From NCBI GenBank assembly GCA_029263455.1, contig JAJCXM010000003.1, positions 310,001 through 374,000 on the forward strand: a DNA stretch of 64,000 bases, written 5' to 3'. Positions within the stretch are counted from its first letter, which is position 1. Each line of letters starts with the position of its first letter. The notes under the pieces are model-generated. The model did no database searches. It worked only from the letters and a program-made list of their open reading frames with translations, and was not told the origin of the DNA. The stretch is from Holophagae bacterium. Lineage in GTDB: Bacteria; Acidobacteriota; Holophagae; Acanthopleuribacterales; Acanthopleuribacteraceae. This document shows, one piece after another, positions 37,325 through 44,382 of this stretch. The position numbers and the translations under genes are program-made.

Positions 37325-37813
37325 CTATGATTCCCAGGAAGATTCGCCAGACATTAGTTGATTCATTCCAGCAGCCCATTCGCAGGCGTCCTCGGCATCT
37401 GTCAAATCAAGATAGGGTGTTAACACCTGTAAGTACGCAATCAACGCTGCTTTTTCGTCAATAGGCCAGGACCCGAAACGCATTTCCTCAAGCACTTCAA
37501 ACAAATGTAATGGGAATTGGTCTTTCTCAGACTCAGGGGGTGATAGCACCTCAAGAATGCGAGGAAGAAAGTGCTTATAGGCACGAACGGATTCCCCATG
37601 ATCTGCGGTTTCGCAGAGCAAAGTAACGGCCATCTTCGTTTCAATTTTTGTGACTGGCGTAGACGCAAGGTATATGGCGTTTTCATCGGTATAACACGCC
37701 GGACACATGTTCAATCGTTCAATAGAGTAAACAGAGAACACGTCATAAAGTCGAGATATCGCCAATTGCAATACAGACTTCCGTTTTCTTGTTTTACTTA
37801 CCATCCAGTGCAT
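37325..37813 (-). CDS. Hypothetical protein with CPxC motif
   Basis: 162 residues from ATG 37813, with AGGA six bases upstream; ATG 37804 is an alternative and the frame is open to 37873. It begins with a basic stretch (SKTRKRKS), then LYDVFSVYSIERLNMCPACYTDENAIYL, cited in part as YDVFSVYSIERLNMCPACY. Further on is YKHFLPRILEVLSPPE, followed by acidic helices. I recall this CPxC ... FKHFLPRILEL pattern as a widespread family of uncharacterised proteins in varied bacteria. The cysteines may bind a metal. No function can be assigned. Confidence 0.7.
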   Translation of the reverse strand: MHWMVSKTRKRKSVLQLAISRLYDVFSVYSIERLNMCPACYTDENAIYLASTPVTKIETKMAVTLLCETADHGESVRAYKHFLPRILEVLSPPESEKDQFPLHLFEVLEEMRFGSWPIDEKAALIAYLQVLTPYLDLTDAEDACEWAAGMNQLMSGESSWES

Positions 37814-38022
37814 ACAAAATCCTATCACGCGCGCAGATAGCAAAACTGATCGAGTGCTGACGCATAGCCTCATGTCGCCATGGCTTTAGCTTGGTTACTT
37901 TATCTCAGACTTTCGGGCTATTCATGGCGTCCGGCACCGGCTGGTCCTGATATCATCCTGCCAAACACGTAATCGGCCTAATACTGCGCACTTTGCTATG
38001 CATCATCTTAAACAGTGTCTCA

Positions 38023-38052
38023 AATGTGAGTCCGCGCTTCTAGCCGGAGGTT
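38023..38052 (-). repeat. AACCTC...GACTCACATT hairpin repeat, copy 1
   Basis: On the minus strand AACCTCCGGCTAGAAGCGCGGACTCACATT, written here as AACCTC, CGGCTAGAAGCGCG, GACTCACATT. The outer boxes are constant among at least nine copies in the window while the inner part varies. Part of a degraded element (38016-38110). Confidence 0.75.
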
Positions 38053-38165
38053 CGATGCTTTTTTCCTTTCTATACTTAGTATTGATCCGAATTCATCACT
38101 ATCTTTATCAAGCAAAACAAGGTACTCATCCGACAACCTCGTCCCCTGTGTCGCAGGCGTCACTA

Positions 38166-38267
38166 TGACTGTCGCATAAGTCCTAATAATTCGACGAAAC
38201 GATTAGAACGACTATCCCATTTATTGTATCTACCTGAGTACAAACGGATTATAACCTCTGGCTAGAA
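38166..38267 (+). mobile_element. Left part of a MITE (type A), truncated
   Basis: Nearly identical to the first 100 bases of the complete MITE at 39728-39908 (TCCTAATAATTCGACGAAAC, TATCCCATTTATTGTATC, TACAAACGGATTATAACCTC). The right half is absent and the next MITE begins at its end. Confidence 0.75.
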
Positions 38268-38420
38268 GAGGCTGTCTCATAAGCCTTCTAATTTGCTCGA
38301 AACAGCTTGTTAGTTCAATTGGATCATTGCTAAGTACGCAAAAACAAAAGACTTCGAACCTCCGGCTAGAAGCTCGGACTCACATTGAAGACGATTGAAG
38401 CGACTTATGCGACAGCCTCA
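38268..38420 (-). mobile_element. MITE (type B) of 153 bp
   Basis: Ends are GAGGCTGTCTCATAAG and CTTATGCGACAGCCTC, a near-perfect terminal inverted repeat. Its interior, read on the minus strand, matches the MITE at 44647-44800 over its length (AATGTGAGTCCGAGCTTCTA, GAGGTTCGAAGTCTTTTGTT). No coding capacity. The flanks do not show a clear target duplication because it abuts another element. Confidence 0.8.
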
Positions 38421-38555
38421 TCCCGCCTGTAATGTCAAAGAGCATTAATCAACCTAACTGCAGCCCTTTTCCCTATTGTTCGATCTTTTCGACCAATTAA
38501 AGGCTCAACAGTCAAGATGACTGTTCCACGATCGAAAACTGTGCCCTCCTGTGGC

Positions 38556-38573
38556 ACAGACATCCCTGTCTGT
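38556..38573. repeat. Uninterrupted ACAGACA-TCCC-TGTCTGT hairpin (empty site)
   Basis: Perfect 7-bp stem with a TCCC loop, embedded in about 90 bp (38526-38620; CACGATCGAAAACTGTGCCC to AAAATGCAGCCTGTGCTC) that recurs at 39690-39964. In that second copy a MITE interrupts the loop. Confidence 0.85.
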
Positions 38574-38620
38574 GAGGTCAAAAACCTCCGTTCGACCAAA
38601 AATGCAGCCTGTGCTCTCAA

Positions 38621-38687
38621 GAGGCCGCAGGCCGACTGACCCGGTAGCCCACCCCGATGCCGACGCAGTCGGGTGAGGGGTGGGTTA
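38621..38687 (+). repeat. Palindromic repeat GAGGCCGCAGGCCGACTGACC, copy 1
   Basis: Composed of GAGGCCGCAGGCC and a second palindrome CCCACCCCGATGCCGAC/GTCGGGTGAGGGGTGGG. Other copies lie at 39967-39994 (partial), 43114-43177 (inverted), 43345-43400 and 43975-44038 (inverted). Confidence 0.8.
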
Positions 38688-38700
38688 CGCCGCCATCATG

Positions 38701-38731
38701 CAGAGCCCAGAGCGTAGCGGCGGGCGACTGA
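38701..38731 (+). repeat. REP sequence, copy 1 (solo)
   Basis: CAGAGCCCAGAGCG-T-AGCGGCGGGCGACTGA; the same sequence flanks the transposase gene at 43416-43446 and, inverted, at 43925-43955. A solo copy away from the transposase is what REP-type dispersal would leave. Confidence 0.8.
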
Positions 38732-38910
38732 CTATCCCAAGACAAGTATCCACCCTTTTGTGCGAACCCGCTAAAGAACAACGACACCCCTTCTCGCAAT
38801 ATGCAAAAAGCGCAAGCGCAGCGAGCAACACCCCAATTTTCTACACCCATCGTTGCACGCTTGTAATACATTCGTTATAAAATTGGTGATCAGCTAATCT
38901 GGAGCAGATA

Positions 38911-39135
38911 ATGCGCAAGAAACTTACCGCTATTGGCAACAGTCTTGGGCTGGTCATCGAAAAGCCAATTTTGGATTTGCTCAACATCAACCGTGAAACC
39001 GAACTCGAAATCACTACCGATGGTGACGGTCTCAGCATTCGACCCGTCCGTGAAAGCCGTGCAAAACGCATTGAAGACGCCGCTCATCGCGCCATGGATA
39101 ACCACGAAGAGACCTTTCGGAAGCTCGCTCAGTGA
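38911..39135 (+). CDS. AbrB/MazE-family antitoxin
   Basis: 74 residues, ATG 38911 with GGAG upstream. It is a SpoVT/AbrB swapped-hairpin domain: MRKKLTAIGNSLGLVIEKPIL and LNINRETELEITTDGDGLSI (each a part), followed by a charged C-terminal helix that would neutralise the toxin. The stop overlaps the Doc start (GTGA). AbrB-type antitoxins combined with Doc toxins are known, although the founding pair is Phd-Doc. Confidence 0.92.
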   Translation: MRKKLTAIGNSLGLVIEKPILDLLNINRETELEITTDGDGLSIRPVRESRAKRIEDAAHRAMDNHEETFRKLAQ

Positions 39136-39515
39136 CCATCGACTTCCTATCGGTCGACGAGGTGCTTTTCTTAAACCGCCAGCAACTCCAACGATTTGGC
39201 GGAGCAGATGGGGTACGAGACTTATCATTGCTTGAGTCGGCCGCCGCCCAGCCACAATCCTCCTTTGGTGGAAGCTACCTGCACGGAGACCTCTTTGAAA
39301 TGGCTGCAGCTTACTTATCCCACATCGTCAAAAGCCACCCCTTCGTGGATGGAAACAAGAGAACCGGTTTGTTGGCTGCATTGGTCTTTCTCGACCTCAA
39401 TGGAATCATCATAGATCAAGGCAACACTGAGCTCTTCAGTCTAACCCTCGGAACCGCCGAAGGTAAGCTGGACAAATCGTTTGTCACCCAGAAACTACGC
39501 GCTCTGGTGACTTAG
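39132..39515 (+). CDS. doc: Doc-family toxin (Fic fold)
   Basis: 127 residues from GTG 39132, overlapping the antitoxin stop. The catalytic motif HPFVDGNKRTGL starts at H69; the Lys (K76) in place of the second Gly of Fic motifs is the Doc signature. Doc phosphorylates EF-Tu instead of AMPylating targets. FGGADGVRDLSLLESAAAQPQ and AAAYLSHIVKSHPF complete the family pattern. Full length for Doc (P1 Doc is 126 residues). The two-gene unit lies alone between repeat clusters. Confidence 0.93.
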   Translation: MTIDFLSVDEVLFLNRQQLQRFGGADGVRDLSLLESAAAQPQSSFGGSYLHGDLFEMAAAYLSHIVKSHPFVDGNKRTGLLAALVFLDLNGIIIDQGNTELFSLTLGTAEGKLDKSFVTQKLRALVT

Positions 39516-39727
39516 CCCACCCCACAATCAACGCGATGCTCTTTGCGTCATACGCGAGCCTGGCAATTCCACTCGGCACGAACCCAGGTCGCCAGAGATT
39601 CCTCCCTCACCCAAGAGTCAACAACCATTGCGACGCAGCGCCGTGCCATTGACCTTGGTCCGCAAAGAACGGAAAACACAAAAATTCCACGATCGAAAAC
39701 TGTGCCCTACTGTGGTACAGACATCCC

Positions 39728-39908
39728 TGAGGCTGTCTCATAAGTCCTAATAATTCGACGAAACGATTAGACCGACTATCCCATTTATTGTATCTACCTG
39801 ATTACAAACGGATTATAACCTCTGGCTAGCCGGCTTCACTGGTTACGCCGCGCCAAGGAAGCCAGACTCACATTCTTGGGCCTTGAAGCGAGTTTTGCGA
39901 CAGCCTGA
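39728..39908 (+). mobile_element. MITE (type A) of 181 bp inserted in a hairpin loop
   Basis: Ends TGAGGCTGTCTCATAAGT and GCGACAGCCTGA form imperfect terminal inverted repeats; 4-bp target duplication TCCC. The interior contains one AACCTC...GACTCACATT hairpin (39817-39874). There is no open frame for a transposase; termini of the GAGGCTGTC type occur in several IS families, so the helper transposase is elsewhere. Confidence 0.88.
39817..39874 (+). repeat. AACCTC...GACTCACATT hairpin repeat, long form
   Basis: AACCTC, then TGGCTAGCCGGCTTC ... GGAAGCCA, then GACTCACATT. Same long form at 43024-43082 and 44209-44266, outside MITE context there. Confidence 0.8.
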
Positions 39909-40128
39909 TCCCTGTCTGTGTTGTCAAAAACCTCCGTTCCACCAAAAATGCAGCCTGTGCTCCCGAGAGGCCGCAGGCCGACTGACCTGGCAGCCCCCGC
40001 GCTCTCGACGCAATCGAGTTTGGGGACAACAACCGCTCAAAGAGTTTGAGCTTTTTGCCTCGTTCCACTTAGAATATTGGGACAATCCTATTAACGCCGC
40101 AATCGGTCCAACCACACAGCAGGCAAAC

Positions 40129-40683
40129 ATGACAGATACGCCAAGACCATCGCCACTTGCGTACAAATCGCGACCCGTTGTCAGTGTCAAACCAAACTTG
40201 ATTGGGCGTGTCAAATGCCCTGCGTGCGGCTTCAACTTCTCGCTAAAGGACCTCGAACGCTGGAATGGCAGACGGCACTTAACCTGCGGCCAACGTCTTG
40301 AAGTCGAAGGCGACAGCATGCGGCCGGAAATCTTCTGTGTCGTAGGCAATATCATCCAGCGACCGCGGGTGGAATCAAAGGTCACCAGACTCGAGAGCAA
40401 CAAACATTTCCGTCCTGGCGCTAAGGTCTATTGTTTTCCTCCACTCTGGGGTGGCGGCTACGACAAGATCAAAGTCGTGGGTCGCCGACGAGGTTCTGGC
40501 GGCAAATATTTTATCCAAATCGTGATCGATGCGCGTTGGATAGGCAACGCCCGCGCACAGCTCGTTTACGATCCATACGTCATCGATGTCATGTCTCCTG
40601 AGTGGAAAGGAGATCACGATTCAAAACGGGAAGCGGAGCAATTGGCGCAAATGGTAAACGGATACACCTTCGACGAAGGATAG
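40129..40683 (+). CDS. Hypothetical protein with CPxC zinc-ribbon-like motif
   Basis: 184 residues from ATG 40129; the frame is open back to 39883 but that part lies in the MITE and a repeat. Residues 28-60 contain RVKCPACGFNFSLKDLERW and HLTCGQRLEV, which may be a zinc ribbon with Cys at C-P-A-C and T-C. The second half has alternating beta strands and basic patches (KVVGRRRGSGGKYFIQIVIDARW), then a charged helix. I do not recognise the family. It stands upstream of the small coupled ORF and the SUKH-like gene on the same strand. Confidence 0.6.
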   Translation: MTDTPRPSPLAYKSRPVVSVKPNLIGRVKCPACGFNFSLKDLERWNGRRHLTCGQRLEVEGDSMRPEIFCVVGNIIQRPRVESKVTRLESNKHFRPGAKVYCFPPLWGGGYDKIKVVGRRRGSGGKYFIQIVIDARWIGNARAQLVYDPYVIDVMSPEWKGDHDSKREAEQLAQMVNGYTFDEG

Positions 40684-40717
40684 AGGCTTGCAAGAGAATG
40701 CTGGGTTGGACATATTT

Positions 40718-40737
40718 CGCGGGTTGGAAAACCCGCG
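40718..40737. repeat. CGCGGGTT-GGAA-AACCCGCG hairpin
   Basis: Perfect 8-bp stem with a GGAA tetraloop, followed by CTCCTTTTTCTC, so it can also act as a terminator for the preceding gene. Similar stems occur inverted in the two 197-bp repeats (near 43263-43283 and 44123-44143). Confidence 0.75.
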
Positions 40738-40893
40738 CTCCTTTTTCTCTCAAGATTTCGGCATTGACTTCAATTGGCTGGCAAGTGGGCCATACCAAAC
40801 CACACGCTCCATCGTTCTCGTTCCTAATCTCAATATTTCATATCCATGGGTTAACATGATGTCGTTTCCATTCCATAACCAACAGAGAATCCA

Positions 40894-41011
40894 CATGCAC
40901 ACGACCCCGCTCACCGAAATTGGCATTGAACTCATCGACCTGCATTGGTTGAATCAGACGTCAGCAGGCGATCTCTGTGCTCACTACCCAGGTAGGCAAA
41001 TACTCGAATGA
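40894..41011 (+). CDS. Short ORF translationally coupled to the next gene (possible gene remnant)
   Basis: 38 residues from ATG 40894, MHTTPLTEIGIELIDLHWLN then QTSAGDLCAHYPGRQILE. The stop overlaps the next ATG (ATGA), the arrangement of coupled genes, and the composition is coding-like. A longer frame from 40688 runs through the hairpin at 40718-40737 and is not credible. It may be a small protein or the 3' end of a lost gene. No family recognised. Confidence 0.35.
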
Positions 41012-41721
41012 CGATCAGAAAGATCCACCCCCTGATTCAGCAAGCGCTGGATGAAGGAATCGTGTATTTCCATTCTGGCAATTGCGAATGGAAGATACTC
41101 GTGGAACGCGACGAATACGTCGACGAATGTGTAGGTCGGGACGTGTTGATTTTTGCCAATAACGGGTACGGGGATTATCTGTTCCTCAAGTACGATGGAC
41201 CCGATGAGTTCGAACCCGCCGTGTTTGAATTCATGCACGAAGGGCAGCAAGTCGAGCCGCTTCACGACGAATTAGATACCTTACTGGGATTGAGAGAACG
41301 GCCAACGTCCTCGGACGCTTACCCCTCTGCCAAGTATGAGAACGGTCAAGAAGTGGCCCTCGGCGACCGTGTCCAATTCAAGACATGGGTGTCATTCTGG
41401 AAATGGCAAGAGGGCATTGTTTCCTATGTGCCTGGCCAATCGAACAAGGACATGCAATATGAGAGCGACTTGAAGTGGCTAGCCATTCGAAATGACGAAA
41501 TGGAAGTCGATCCGCTAATCGATCCAATAACAGGCGTGGTCAAGAAAGTACGATTGATCGAACGGGGCAAAACCGTACCCAAAAAGCACAAACGCCAGGA
41601 GACCAAAACGTCCTGCCTATTTCAATTGCTGGTAATGGTCCTGGTTTTAGTTGTATTGTTCGGCGCCATTTACCTCGTGATGAGCATCGTTGAATGGATA
41701 AAGCACCTCGTCTTTGCTTAA
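41008..41721 (+). CDS. SUKH-like domain protein with C-terminal membrane anchor
   Basis: 237 residues. Residues 1-95 resemble SMI1/KNR4 (SUKH) domains: LVERDEYVDECVGRDVLIFANNGYGDYLFLKYD in parts (DVLIFANNGYGDYLFLK), then FEFMHEGQQVEPLHDELDTLLG. A second beta-rich segment (about 110-185: LGDRVQFKTWVSFWKWQEGIV) is a possible SH3-like module. A single strong membrane helix (LFQLLVMVLVLVVLFGAIYLVM) closes the chain. SUKH proteins are often immunity proteins for secreted toxins, but no toxin gene is adjacent. Start ATG 41008 overlaps the short ORF's stop. Confidence 0.6.
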   Translation: MTIRKIHPLIQQALDEGIVYFHSGNCEWKILVERDEYVDECVGRDVLIFANNGYGDYLFLKYDGPDEFEPAVFEFMHEGQQVEPLHDELDTLLGLRERPTSSDAYPSAKYENGQEVALGDRVQFKTWVSFWKWQEGIVSYVPGQSNKDMQYESDLKWLAIRNDEMEVDPLIDPITGVVKKVRLIERGKTVPKKHKRQETKTSCLFQLLVMVLVLVVLFGAIYLVMSIVEWIKHLVFA

Positions 41722-41969
41722 AGGTTCAAAGCGCCAAACAAGCAACTATCAAATGCCAAACAATCAATCCCTCAACTTCAAATGAACCCTAACCTTCTCT
41801 TGGATTGACACTTCAAGAGGAAGATCATCGAGATGCCGCTTTTGGCTCTCGTAGTCGGGCAGCAAGTTAACGACAATTATGGATGGCGATTCAAGTGTCG
41901 AGTATTTAAGCGACATCGTCACTTCCACACCGAGCTATGATGGTTCATTGATCTAGAAGGAGGTGGCTT

Positions 41970-42881
41970 ATGCGTGGGTGGTTCGTAATGCTGGGACTCA
42001 TCATTTCAACGTTTTCTTGGTGCGCCCAAGAATCGCAAAAGATTACGTTGCCGAACGGCAAACATTACGAGATTGTGTTCGCTGGTCCATTTGTCGCAGA
42101 GGCAGATCAGACCTCCGGCTTTTTGCTAGCATTCAAGAGCGATTTGCTCAATAAGAATCAAACTAAGGCGTCTTGCATAGAATTGATACAAGCCATGTCG
42201 AACGACCTCAAAGACTCGGATATTGACGTTGTCATTGTGCGAGGTCAACACTCAGGCGTAAACGAAAGCGGCTTAAAACAAACGGTTTTCGAGGGTCACC
42301 AGTTCCAGCGACATGAGGATCGCTGGATACTGACCCCTTCCGACAACCTACCTATGACTTACTCCAATCGATTGCTTGGATTCTCCGTAGAAAAACCCGA
42401 TTCATGGTGGTACCACTGGGTGACTGAGGAAGAACCCGATGACACGGAATTCAGCGGGCAACGCGCCCAAGAACTCCAGGCCATCTCCGTGCTTGGCAAT
42501 CACCTTTCGATCACACAGAAGAAAGAGCCCGTTAAGGGTTTGAATCCAACACTGAATATCTCTGTCATAAGCGCAACTATCAGCCCAGAGCATTATGTTC
42601 AGTCGATCTTGCGTCAGATGGGTCAGCCAAAGATCAGTCAAAACGAGTCTGTGACGTTCAAAGGCTTATCCGGCCATACGATGACTGCCGAATTCACAAC
42701 ACAGTATGGCAACGAAGCCGTCAACATGTGGACGCGATTCACGGCGGTGACGGACAGCCAGCGAATCTACGTTCTAAGTGCCTTTTATCTGGTACAGATC
42801 GAAAACCGAGATCAGGTTGAAAGGGACGTGAGTTCATTCTTCGACAGCTTCAGGACTATCGACTCCAACGATATCGAATAG
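41970..42881 (+). CDS. Secreted protein of unknown function
   Basis: 303 residues from ATG 41970 preceded by AAGGAGGTGG, the strongest ribosome-binding site in this part of the window. A signal peptide (MRGWFVMLGLIISTFSWCA) is followed by a mixed alpha/beta protein: PNGKHYEIVFAGPFVAEADQ, then a segment around 125-170 rich in W (DSWWYHWVTEEEPDDTEF), and a C-terminal part with EHYVQSILRQMGQPK and GHTMTAEFTTQYGNEAVNMW. The last 100 residues resemble PsbP/DUF1795-like folds in layout only. Function not recognised. It stands between repeat clusters. Confidence 0.75.
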   Translation: MRGWFVMLGLIISTFSWCAQESQKITLPNGKHYEIVFAGPFVAEADQTSGFLLAFKSDLLNKNQTKASCIELIQAMSNDLKDSDIDVVIVRGQHSGVNESGLKQTVFEGHQFQRHEDRWILTPSDNLPMTYSNRLLGFSVEKPDSWWYHWVTEEEPDDTEFSGQRAQELQAISVLGNHLSITQKKEPVKGLNPTLNISVISATISPEHYVQSILRQMGQPKISQNESVTFKGLSGHTMTAEFTTQYGNEAVNMWTRFTAVTDSQRIYVLSAFYLVQIENRDQVERDVSSFFDSFRTIDSNDIE

Positions 42882-42968
42882 CCCCTTTTGGCGACGAATG
42901 AGGCAAACACGTATATCGCACCTGAACGCCCAATCACTTCGATCAATCGACATATTACGAATCTGCGG

Positions 42969-43082
42969 ATGGATCGGAGCGACAGGTTACGAGTTGCACC
43001 CTGAGTGTGAATGGATAGCATATAACCTCTGCCTGGCCGGCTTCACTGGTTACGCAGCGCCAAGGAAGCGCAGACTCACATT
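42969..43082 (+). repeat. Repeat unit X, copy 1
   Basis: GATCGGAGCGACAGGTTACG, then AGTTGCACCCTGAGTGTGAA, ending in a long-form AACCTC...GACTCACATT hairpin (43024-43082). Copy 2 at 44157-44266 follows unit Y there, whereas here it precedes unit Y. Confidence 0.8.
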
Positions 43083-43096
43083 GGTGGGCACTTTTG

Positions 43097-43293
43097 GTTT
43101 TATGGAACCCTGACCCACCCCTCACCCGACTGCGTCGGCATCGGGGTGGGCTACCGGGTCAGTCGGCCTGCGGCCTCTTTGGAGTATGAATGGTTGAGCG
43201 TTTCAATGTTAGGCTTCAGCCTGGAGTTTGGGATGCGAACGTCTCTTCCGTGAGATAAAGGAGCGCGGGTTTTCTAACCCGCGAATCTGTCGA
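43097..43293 (+). repeat. 197-bp direct repeat Y, copy 1
   Basis: From GTTTTATGGAACCCTG to GCGAATCTGTCGA, containing one inverted GAGGCCGCAGGCC-type repeat and one GCGGGTT hairpin. Copy 2 (43958-44154) has the same length and about five or six substitutions, so the duplication is recent. The pair flanks the transposase gene. Confidence 0.88.
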
Positions 43294-43415
43294 CTGAGCG
43301 AGGTGACTGGCTGCGAGTTCCAGCGGCAAGCCTCGCCGTGCAATGAGGCCGGAGGCCGATTGACCTGGCAGCCCACCCCAACCGCAGAGAGGGGTGGGTT
43401 ATGGCCGCCGTTGAT

Positions 43416-43446
43416 CAGAGCCCAGAGCGCAGCGGCGGGCGATTGA
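43416..43446 (+). repeat. REP sequence, left of transposase
   Basis: CAGAGCCCAGAGCGCAGCGG then CGGGCGATTGA. With the inverted copy at 43925-43955 it forms a symmetric pair around the transposase gene. Confidence 0.85.
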
Positions 43447-43484
43447 TATCACCGTCTACCGCAAAAGCCGGTTAGAATCGGTCC

Positions 43485-43922
43485 ATGTCCCACAGTTTTG
43501 TCCACGTCTACATCCACGTCATATTCGCCACTAAAGATCGTAGGCCATGGCTTACAGAAGACGTTCGGGTGCGCTTGATCCCTTACCTCGGTGGCATTGC
43601 CCGTCAGAAAAAGGTTGCAACGATTGCCATCGGAGCCGTGGAGGATCACGTGCATGTCCTGTTGAAGCTGCACTCGGCGGTTTCGATCGCCAAACTGATC
43701 GGCGACATGAAGTCCTATTCTTCAGCGTTTGCGAAATCAATAGGGGTTGCTGATTTTGCATGGCAGGAAGGTTACGGTGCGTTTTCGTGCTCCAAAAACC
43801 ATGTGCTCACTGTCAAACGGTATGTCGAGAATCAGGAGGAGCACCATCGCACCCATTCCTTCGACGATGAAATGGCACGTTTGGCAAACATCTGGGGGTT
43901 TGATTGGAGTTCGGGCGGTTAG
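43485..43922 (+). CDS. IS200/IS605-family Y1 transposase, REP-associated (RAYT-like)
   Basis: 145 residues. HUH motif H55-V-H57 in EDHVHVLLKLH, catalytic tyrosine Y113 in VKRYVENQEEHH, and the family N-terminus FVHVYIHVIFATKDRRPWL. All residues needed for single-strand DNA cleavage are present. It is flanked by REP sequences in opposite orientation: one ends 38 bp before the ATG, the other begins 2 bp after the stop. This is the arrangement of REP-associated tyrosine transposases, which nick REP hairpins. A solo REP at 38701-38731 supports activity in the region. No second IS605 gene (tnpB) is present. Confidence 0.92.
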   Translation: MSHSFVHVYIHVIFATKDRRPWLTEDVRVRLIPYLGGIARQKKVATIAIGAVEDHVHVLLKLHSAVSIAKLIGDMKSYSSAFAKSIGVADFAWQEGYGAFSCSKNHVLTVKRYVENQEEHHRTHSFDDEMARLANIWGFDWSSGG

Positions 43923-43924
43923 GA

Positions 43925-43955
43925 ATCAGTCGCCCGACGCTGCGCTCTGGGCTCG
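43925..43955 (-). repeat. REP sequence, right of transposase (inverted)
   Basis: Reverse complement CGAGCCCAGAGCGCAGCGTC then GGGCGACTGA; one mismatch in the core compared with the left copy. It starts two bases after the transposase stop. Confidence 0.85.
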
Positions 43956-43957
43956 AC

Positions 43958-44154
43958 GTTTTATGGAACCCTGCCCCACCCCTTACCCGACTGCGTCGGC
44001 ATCGGGGTGGGCTACCGGGTCAGTCGGCCTGCGGCCTCTTTGGAGTATGAATGGTTGAGCGTTTCAATGTTAGGCTTCAGCCTGGAGTTTGGGATGCGAA
44101 CGTCTCATCCGTGAGATAAAGGAGCGCGGGTTTTCCAACCCGCGAATCTGTCGA
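43958..44154 (+). repeat. 197-bp direct repeat Y, copy 2
   Basis: Same length as copy 1 at 43097-43293. Visible differences include CCCCACCCCTTACCC for ACCCACCCCTCACCC and CTCATCC for CTCTTCC. Confidence 0.88.
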
Positions 44155-44156
44155 TT

Positions 44157-44266
44157 GATCGGAGCGACAGGTTACGAGTTGCACCCTGAGTGTGAAGGGA
44201 TCGCATATAACCTCTGGCTAGCCGGCTTCACTGGTTACGGCGCGCCAAGGAAGCCAAACTCACATT
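44157..44266 (+). repeat. Repeat unit X, copy 2
   Basis: Homologous to 42969-43082, ending in the long-form AACCTC...ACTCACATT hairpin (44209-44266). It lies on the far side of unit Y compared with copy 1. Confidence 0.8.
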
Positions 44267-44272
44267 CTTGAA

Positions 44273-44378
44273 GCTTAAAGCATTGCGCTCGACGAGCAAG
44301 CTCATCGAGGTCGTTTCTTCATCTCCTGCGGCGTACTGGTCTAAAGCGGCAGCAAGCTGCCGCACTCCAAATCGGAGC
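44273..44378 (-). repeat. Long inverted repeat, right copy
   Basis: Reverse complement of 36071-36177 with scattered substitutions; GCTCCGATTTGGAGTGCGGC and ACGACCTCGATGAGCTTGCT are landmarks on the minus strand. Confidence 0.8.
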
Positions 44379-44382
44379 ATGT

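Larger units (their letters stand above)
37814..38910. other. 1.1-kb gene-free repeat cluster
   Basis: Holds a degraded element, a truncated type-A MITE, a type-B MITE, an uninterrupted ACAGACA-TCCC-TGTCTGT hairpin at 38556-38573 and a palindromic repeat at 38621-38687 followed by a REP sequence at 38701-38731. No coding frame with convincing composition. Confidence 0.75.
39724..39912. repeat. Target-site duplication TCCC flanking the 39728-39908 MITE
   Basis: TCCC at 39724-39727 and 39909-39912. Removing the MITE and one copy restores ACAGACA-TCCC-TGTCTGT, identical to the uninterrupted site at 38556-38573. Confidence 0.88.
39516..40128. other. Gene-free region with MITE and palindromic repeats
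   Basis: Contains the second copy of the 90-bp hairpin-bearing sequence (39690-39964) with the 181-bp MITE in its loop, and a partial GAGGCCGCAGGCC repeat at 39967-39994. Open frames that run through it use the MITE ends and are not credible genes. Confidence 0.75.
42882..43484. other. Repeat cluster upstream of the transposase gene
   Basis: In order: unit X copy 1 (42969-43082), the 197-bp unit Y copy 1 (43097-43293), a GAGGCCGGAGGCC repeat (43345-43400) and a REP sequence (43416-43446), then 38 bp to the transposase ATG. No gene. Confidence 0.8.

Noticed and set aside
39883-40128. N-terminal extension of the CPxC protein by 82 codons.
   Set aside because: The extension lies in the MITE end and a palindromic repeat; a normal ATG is available at 40129.
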